Of a stretch of 64,000 bases of DNA, positions 60,470 to 64,000 are shown one piece after another. Position numbers and translations under genes: made by a program. Source of the stretch: CAIZGX01 sp964385405. GTDB taxonomy: Bacteria; Bacteroidota; Bacteroidia; Flavobacteriales_D; Sanyastnellaceae. A model generated the notes under the pieces. The model was not told the origin of the DNA, did no database searches, and saw only the letters and a list, made by a program, of their open reading frames with translations. The DNA lies in NCBI GenBank assembly GCA_964385405.1, contig CAYLOT010000005.1:47326-111325 (forward strand). The letters are read 5' to 3'. How positions within the stretch are numbered: position 1 is the first letter of the stretch; every line of letters starts with the position of its first letter.

Positions 60470-61800
60470 TGAAGGGCAATCGTACACATAGCATTTTACT
60501 GGTCTTCATTGCAATGCTTTTGTTTTTACCAATGATACAAATGGTGAAACCGATTGTTGAAGTGGGTCCTCTTTTTGGTTCCATTGTGCCTACACAAAAA
60601 GATTCGCTTACGCTGGAAACGTGGTTCGACGGGTCGTTCCAGGAAAATCGAAACAAGTATATCAACGAGCAATTCGGATTTCGCAACACTGCTGTTCGTC
60701 TGCACAATCAGATTGCGTTTTCATTTTTCGGAAAGGCAAAGGCCAACGGAGTAATCATTGGGAAGGAAGAATATTTGTACGAGATTAAATACATCAATGC
60801 CTTTCGCGGCGCTGAAGAAGTGAGTCAGTCGAAAGTAGATTCGAACCTCGTTATGCTGAAAGCCCTTCAAACCAAATTGAAGGAAAAGGGCATTGAATTG
60901 GTGGTGGTTATGAATCCAGGGAAAGCTTCTTTCTACCCCGAATTCATTCCCGATGAATACCCCATTCTTTCCAACCGAAGTTATTATTCCGAATATCAAA
61001 AAGGCCTGGAATATCAAGGTATTCAGCACATAGACTTTGGAAAGTGGTTTCGTGAAATGAAAGGAAAAACGCCTGCACCGCTTTTCCCGAAGACCGGCAT
61101 ACATTGGAGTCAGTATGGTGCAACGTTAGCAGCCGATTCGTTGGTGAATTATTGCATGAAGCTTTTCGGAAAGAACATGAACGAGTTCGGTTGGAACAAG
61201 AATGACCTTCCTCTTTCAACCAATATGGAAAGTGTTGATGACGATATTGGATTGGGCATGAATTTGCTTCTTCCCATTCACCCAATTCCCATGGCTTATC
61301 CTCGTGTAGGAATCAATGATAAGTACGGAGTATCTTTCGGGAACAAAGGCATTCAGCCCAAAGTGGCGGTTATTTCAGACAGTTACTTTTTCAATTTGAT
61401 GCAACTGCCTTGGGCGCCTGATATTTTCCAATCGTTGAATTTTTATTTCTACAATAAGCAGTTGCACAAGCGTCCGGAAGGTACCATGACCAACACCGAT
61501 CCGCTTTCCCAAATGAAAGAAATTGAGAAATCAAATGTGGTCTTCATTATGGCCACGGAATGCAACATGGATAAGCTCGGGTGGGGATTTATTTCGAGCG
61601 CTTACAAATATTTTGTTCTGGGTGAAAACATTGATTCATTCGAATTGCGCGTGGAAAAATTCAAGAATAATATCCTTTCTGACAAAGATTGGCTGAAGGC
61701 AATTGATGAAAAAGCCAAGCAGAATAAGGTTCCACTCGACACCATGATTATGCGCGATGCCCGTTACATGGCCGAAATGGAATATTCGAGCGGAAATTAG
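60469..61800 (+). CDS. AlgJ/AlgX-like periplasmic O-acetyltransferase partner
   Basis: 443 residues: an N-terminal membrane anchor (about 8-26) and a SGNH-type domain with FFGKAKANGVIIGKEEYLYE, TGIHWSQYG (His212, equal to the DxHW motif with the Asp replaced by Gly-Ile) and AVISDSYFFN (Ser nucleophile near 305). It should move acetyl from the MBOAT protein to the glycan. Overlaps the MBOAT gene by one base, typical of such pairs. Confidence 0.85.
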   Translation: MKGNRTHSILLVFIAMLLFLPMIQMVKPIVEVGPLFGSIVPTQKDSLTLETWFDGSFQENRNKYINEQFGFRNTAVRLHNQIAFSFFGKAKANGVIIGKEEYLYEIKYINAFRGAEEVSQSKVDSNLVMLKALQTKLKEKGIELVVVMNPGKASFYPEFIPDEYPILSNRSYYSEYQKGLEYQGIQHIDFGKWFREMKGKTPAPLFPKTGIHWSQYGATLAADSLVNYCMKLFGKNMNEFGWNKNDLPLSTNMESVDDDIGLGMNLLLPIHPIPMAYPRVGINDKYGVSFGNKGIQPKVAVISDSYFFNLMQLPWAPDIFQSLNFYFYNKQLHKRPEGTMTNTDPLSQMKEIEKSNVVFIMATECNMDKLGWGFISSAYKYFVLGENIDSFELRVEKFKNNILSDKDWLKAIDEKAKQNKVPLDTMIMRDARYMAEMEYSSGN

Positions 61801-61836
61801 AATAACGCTGTTGCCTGTTGTATTTTCGCGGTGCAA

Positions 61837-62541
61837 ATGAAACTGGTTATCATTCCCACTTACAACGAGCGCGAGAACATTGTTGAAATGATTCACGCCG
61901 TGCTCGATCAGCCTACAGGCTTTCATTTGCTTATTGTAGACGACGGTTCTCCCGATGGAACGGCAGCTATGGTAAAAGAAAAGCAAACTGAATTTGCGGG
62001 AAGATTGCACATTCTCGAGCGCAGTGGAAAGCTGGGTTTAGGAACCGCTTACATTGCGGGTTTCAAATGGGGTTTGGCGAATAACTACGAATACATTTTC
62101 GAAATGGATTGCGATTTTTCGCACAATCCGAAAGATCTTCCTCGTCTGCTTGAAGCGTGCGAGAAAAATCACGGTGTTGCTGTGGGTTCACGCTATGTGA
62201 AAGGCGGAGGCACAGTCGATTGGCCTTGGCACAGAAGATTCATTAGTAAAGGTGGAAGTATATACGTAAACCTAATTTTAGGATTGGGCGTAAACGACAG
62301 CACTGGCGGATTCGTGTGTTATCACCGCGACGTACTTTCGAAAATGAATCTCGATGCCATTCAGTTTATCGGATATGCGTTTCAAATTGAAATGAAATAC
62401 AAGGCGAAGCGCCTGGGATTCAAGATTGCAGAAGTCCCTATTCTATTCGCCGACCGCGTGAAGGGAACCAGCAAGATGAGTCTGAATATTTTTCATGAAG
62501 CATTCTTTGGCGTGTTGAAAATGCGCTTTGAAAAAATATAA
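61837..62541 (+). CDS. Polyprenol-phosphate mannosyltransferase-like family 2 glycosyltransferase
   Basis: 234 residues. MKLVIIPTYNERENIVEM, IVDDGSPDGTA, FEMDCDFSHNPKDLP (DxD) and GSRYVKGGGTVDWPWHRRF identify the Dpm1/polyprenol monophosphomannose synthase group. It charges polyprenyl phosphate with a hexose for glycosylation outside the membrane. ATG at 61837 preferred over the GTG at 61831. A variant box TATTTTCG (61821-61828) precedes it. Confidence 0.88.
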   Translation: MKLVIIPTYNERENIVEMIHAVLDQPTGFHLLIVDDGSPDGTAAMVKEKQTEFAGRLHILERSGKLGLGTAYIAGFKWGLANNYEYIFEMDCDFSHNPKDLPRLLEACEKNHGVAVGSRYVKGGGTVDWPWHRRFISKGGSIYVNLILGLGVNDSTGGFVCYHRDVLSKMNLDAIQFIGYAFQIEMKYKAKRLGFKIAEVPILFADRVKGTSKMSLNIFHEAFFGVLKMRFEKI

Positions 62542-62546
62542 TACTT

Positions 62547-63881
62547 ATGCAAGTCATCAAAAACATCACCGTTGTTAACGAAGAAAAACAAACGGTTAGT
62601 GACGTGTGGATTAACGGTTCGAAAATCGCGCATGTTGTAGCGGTTGGAACAATAGATTACAACAACGCAACATCTGTTGTAGACGGAACCGGAAAGCACT
62701 TGTTTCCGGGATTAATCGATGATCAGGTTCACTTTCGTGAGCCGGGGTTGACGCACAAAGGAGATCTTACCACCGAATCAGCTGCAGCTGCAGCGGGTGG
62801 AGTGACTTCCTACATGGAAATGCCGAACACCAGTCCGAGCGCAACCACACTTGAATTGCTCGAACAAAAGTTCAAGCGCGCAGAAGAAGTATCAACTGTT
62901 AACTACAACTTCTTCATGGGAGCAACGCCTGAGAACGCCGATGTGTTGGCGCAGGTGAATCCGAAAGAAGTATGTGGAGTGAAGATTTTCATGGGCTCTT
63001 CAACCGGAAATTTATTGGTGGAAAAACGCGAAGCATTAGAGACAATCTTTTCAAAAGTGAAGACGCTCATTGCTACGCATTGTGAAGACGACGGAATTAT
63101 CAAGAGAAACTTAGAAGCCTTGCAGGCATCGGGAAGAACGCTTACAGCAGCTGATCATCCTGTTATTCGCAACGCAGAAGGATGTTATGCTTCAAGCTCT
63201 ATGGCTGTTGAATTGGCGAAGAAGCACGATGCGCGATTGCACATTCTTCACATTAGCACGGCGAAGGAGTTGGAGTTGTTTACAAACGCCATTCCGATGA
63301 AGGAAAAGCGCATCACTGCCGAAGCATGTATTCATCACTTGTGGTTCACCGAAGAAGACTACGCCACGAAAGGAAACTACATCAAGTGGAATCCGGCAGT
63401 GAAATCATTCAACGACCGAATGAACATTCGGGAGGCAGTAAACGACGGAAGAATTGACGTCATTGCCACCGACCACGCCCCACATACCATTGAAGAAAAG
63501 GAACAAGAATACTTGAAAGCCCCAAGCGGCGGTCCGTTGGTTCAGCACAGTTTGCAAGCATTAATTGACCTTCACAGACAAGGTGTTTTTACCTTAGAAA
63601 AAATTGCAGAAAAGGCCTCTCATGCCGTTGCGGACTTGTTTCAAATAGACGGTCGCGGATACATTCGTGAGGGCTACTTCGCCGACTTCGTCATGGTAGA
63701 TCTATCTTCTCCGTACACCGTTACAAAAGAAAATCTTTTATACAAATGCGGCTGGTCTCCTTTCGAAGGACATACATTTTCAAGCACCATTGTTTCAACG
63801 TGGTGCAATGGGAAGTTGGTGTTTGAGAATGGGAAGCTGACGGGAGTTAGAAGTGGGGAAGCATTGACGTTTGCGCGTTAA
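62547..63881 (+). CDS. pyrC: Dihydroorotase (class I)
   Basis: 444 residues, amidohydrolase barrel. LFPGLIDDQVHFREPGLTHK, GVKIFMGSSTGNLL (region of the carboxylated Lys), ATHCEDDG, LHILHIST and IATDHAPHTIEEKEQEY match dihydroorotase of pyrimidine synthesis. The first His of the usual HxH metal motif is Gln60; His62 is kept. I recall QVHFREPG as usual in Bacteroidota enzymes, so it is probably active. It starts 5 nt after the glycosyltransferase stop. Confidence 0.9.
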   Translation: MQVIKNITVVNEEKQTVSDVWINGSKIAHVVAVGTIDYNNATSVVDGTGKHLFPGLIDDQVHFREPGLTHKGDLTTESAAAAAGGVTSYMEMPNTSPSATTLELLEQKFKRAEEVSTVNYNFFMGATPENADVLAQVNPKEVCGVKIFMGSSTGNLLVEKREALETIFSKVKTLIATHCEDDGIIKRNLEALQASGRTLTAADHPVIRNAEGCYASSSMAVELAKKHDARLHILHISTAKELELFTNAIPMKEKRITAEACIHHLWFTEEDYATKGNYIKWNPAVKSFNDRMNIREAVNDGRIDVIATDHAPHTIEEKEQEYLKAPSGGPLVQHSLQALIDLHRQGVFTLEKIAEKASHAVADLFQIDGRGYIREGYFADFVMVDLSSPYTVTKENLLYKCGWSPFEGHTFSSTIVSTWCNGKLVFENGKLTGVRSGEALTFAR

Positions 63882-63969
63882 TTTTCCCTTCGGGAAAAAT
63901 CCCTTCGAGATGTATCCTTTCAGGAATTATCCCTTTGGGATGTATCCCGCGGGGACTTGTCCGCAGGAT
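63882..63969. repeat. Triloop hairpin array D (spacers GT/TT)
   Basis: Six hairpins: TTTTCCC/TTC (perfect 7-bp stem, starting at the first base after the pyrC stop, perhaps a terminator), ATCCC/TTC, ATCCT/TTC, ATCCC/TTT, ATCCC/GCG, GTCC/GCA. Three stems carry a mismatch and one a G-T pair. Spacers are GT or TT. Unlike the other arrays, GNA loops here are mostly on the minus strand, away from the next gene. Confidence 0.75.
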
Positions 63970-63987
63970 TATCGTATTTTCGCGCTC

Positions 63988-64000
63988 ATGAAATCAATCA
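63988..64000 (+). CDS. Possible start of a further gene, cut by window end
   Basis: An ATG at 63988 (reading MKSI) lies 5 nt after TATTTTCG (63975-63982), the same variant box seen before the glycosyltransferase at 61837. Only four codons are visible, so nothing can be said about the product. Confidence 0.35.

Noticed and set aside
1..64000. tRNA, rRNA or prophage genes
   Set aside because: No cloverleaf, rRNA-like stretch or phage structural gene was seen in the intergenic regions read by eye.

Overview
The window comes from a member of the Bacteroidota, most likely the Flavobacteriales; I cannot place it in a family. The reasons are: promoters of the Bacteroidota type (TTG/TTTG, about 19 nt, then TAnnTTTG) and no recognisable Shine-Dalgarno sites; a fused SecDF; a TonB-dependent receptor with a carboxypeptidase-regulatory-like N-terminus; a secreted protein with a type IX secretion C-terminal signal; and lineage families such as DUF2480 and DUF4349. 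Genes are densely packed. Of six convergent gene pairs, four share a 4-base overlap of their stop codons and one abuts. The only sequencing gap is a run of 100 N at 47061-47160.

Layout. 1-4.8 kb: end of cinA, ribosomal L28, secDF, tatA, an AlkB-like dioxygenase. 4.8-14 kb: fused 2-oxoacid dehydrogenase E1, TonB receptor, DUF4349 lipoprotein, then an operon of amino-acid dehydrogenase, ExbB, ExbD and NhaD. 14-20.5 kb: a large T9SS-exported hydrolase and two lipoproteins. 19.7-26.9 kb (minus strand): small secreted protein, SulP transporter, DabA, DabB, DUF2490, a likely inorganic-carbon uptake operon. 27-32.7 kb (minus): complete sufABCDSE plus sufT. 33-46 kb: outer-membrane protein, polyprenyl synthase, lysozyme-like glucosaminidase, two LPS-type glycosyltransferases, TM2 protein, fructose bisphosphatase, RsmA, CvpA, RsmF-like methyltransferase, AsmA-like protein, exported superoxide dismutase and a HigBA-type toxin-antitoxin pair. 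46.4-52.5 kb: DUF2480, NeuB, IspD, oligopeptidase B, histidine kinase. 52.7-62.5 kb: surface polysaccharide genes (UDP-sugar dehydrogenase, Gmd, RfbB, RfbA, phosphosugar mutase, MBOAT O-acetyltransferase and its AlgJ-like partner, Dpm-like glycosyltransferase). 62.5-64 kb: dihydroorotase and the start of a further gene.

The most unusual content is intergenic. Seven places hold arrays of very short DNA hairpins: a perfect stem of 3-7 bp, nearly always a 3-nt loop, then a fixed spacer of 2-4 nt, repeated 4 to 15 times (32838-32919, 33819-33988, 46263-46429, 46947-47237, 52586-52650, 58791-58999, 63882-63969). Stem sequences differ from hairpin to hairpin while pairing is kept. Arrays between divergent genes switch polarity in the middle; arrays between same-direction genes do not. 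In six of the seven places the spacer reads the same way towards the downstream gene and about half of the loops are GNA, the class known to make exceptionally stable DNA minihairpins. Most arrays end within about 12 nt of a TAnnTTTG box, so they lie upstream of the inferred transcription start and probably act as DNA rather than as leader RNA. I know of no named repeat family that matches.
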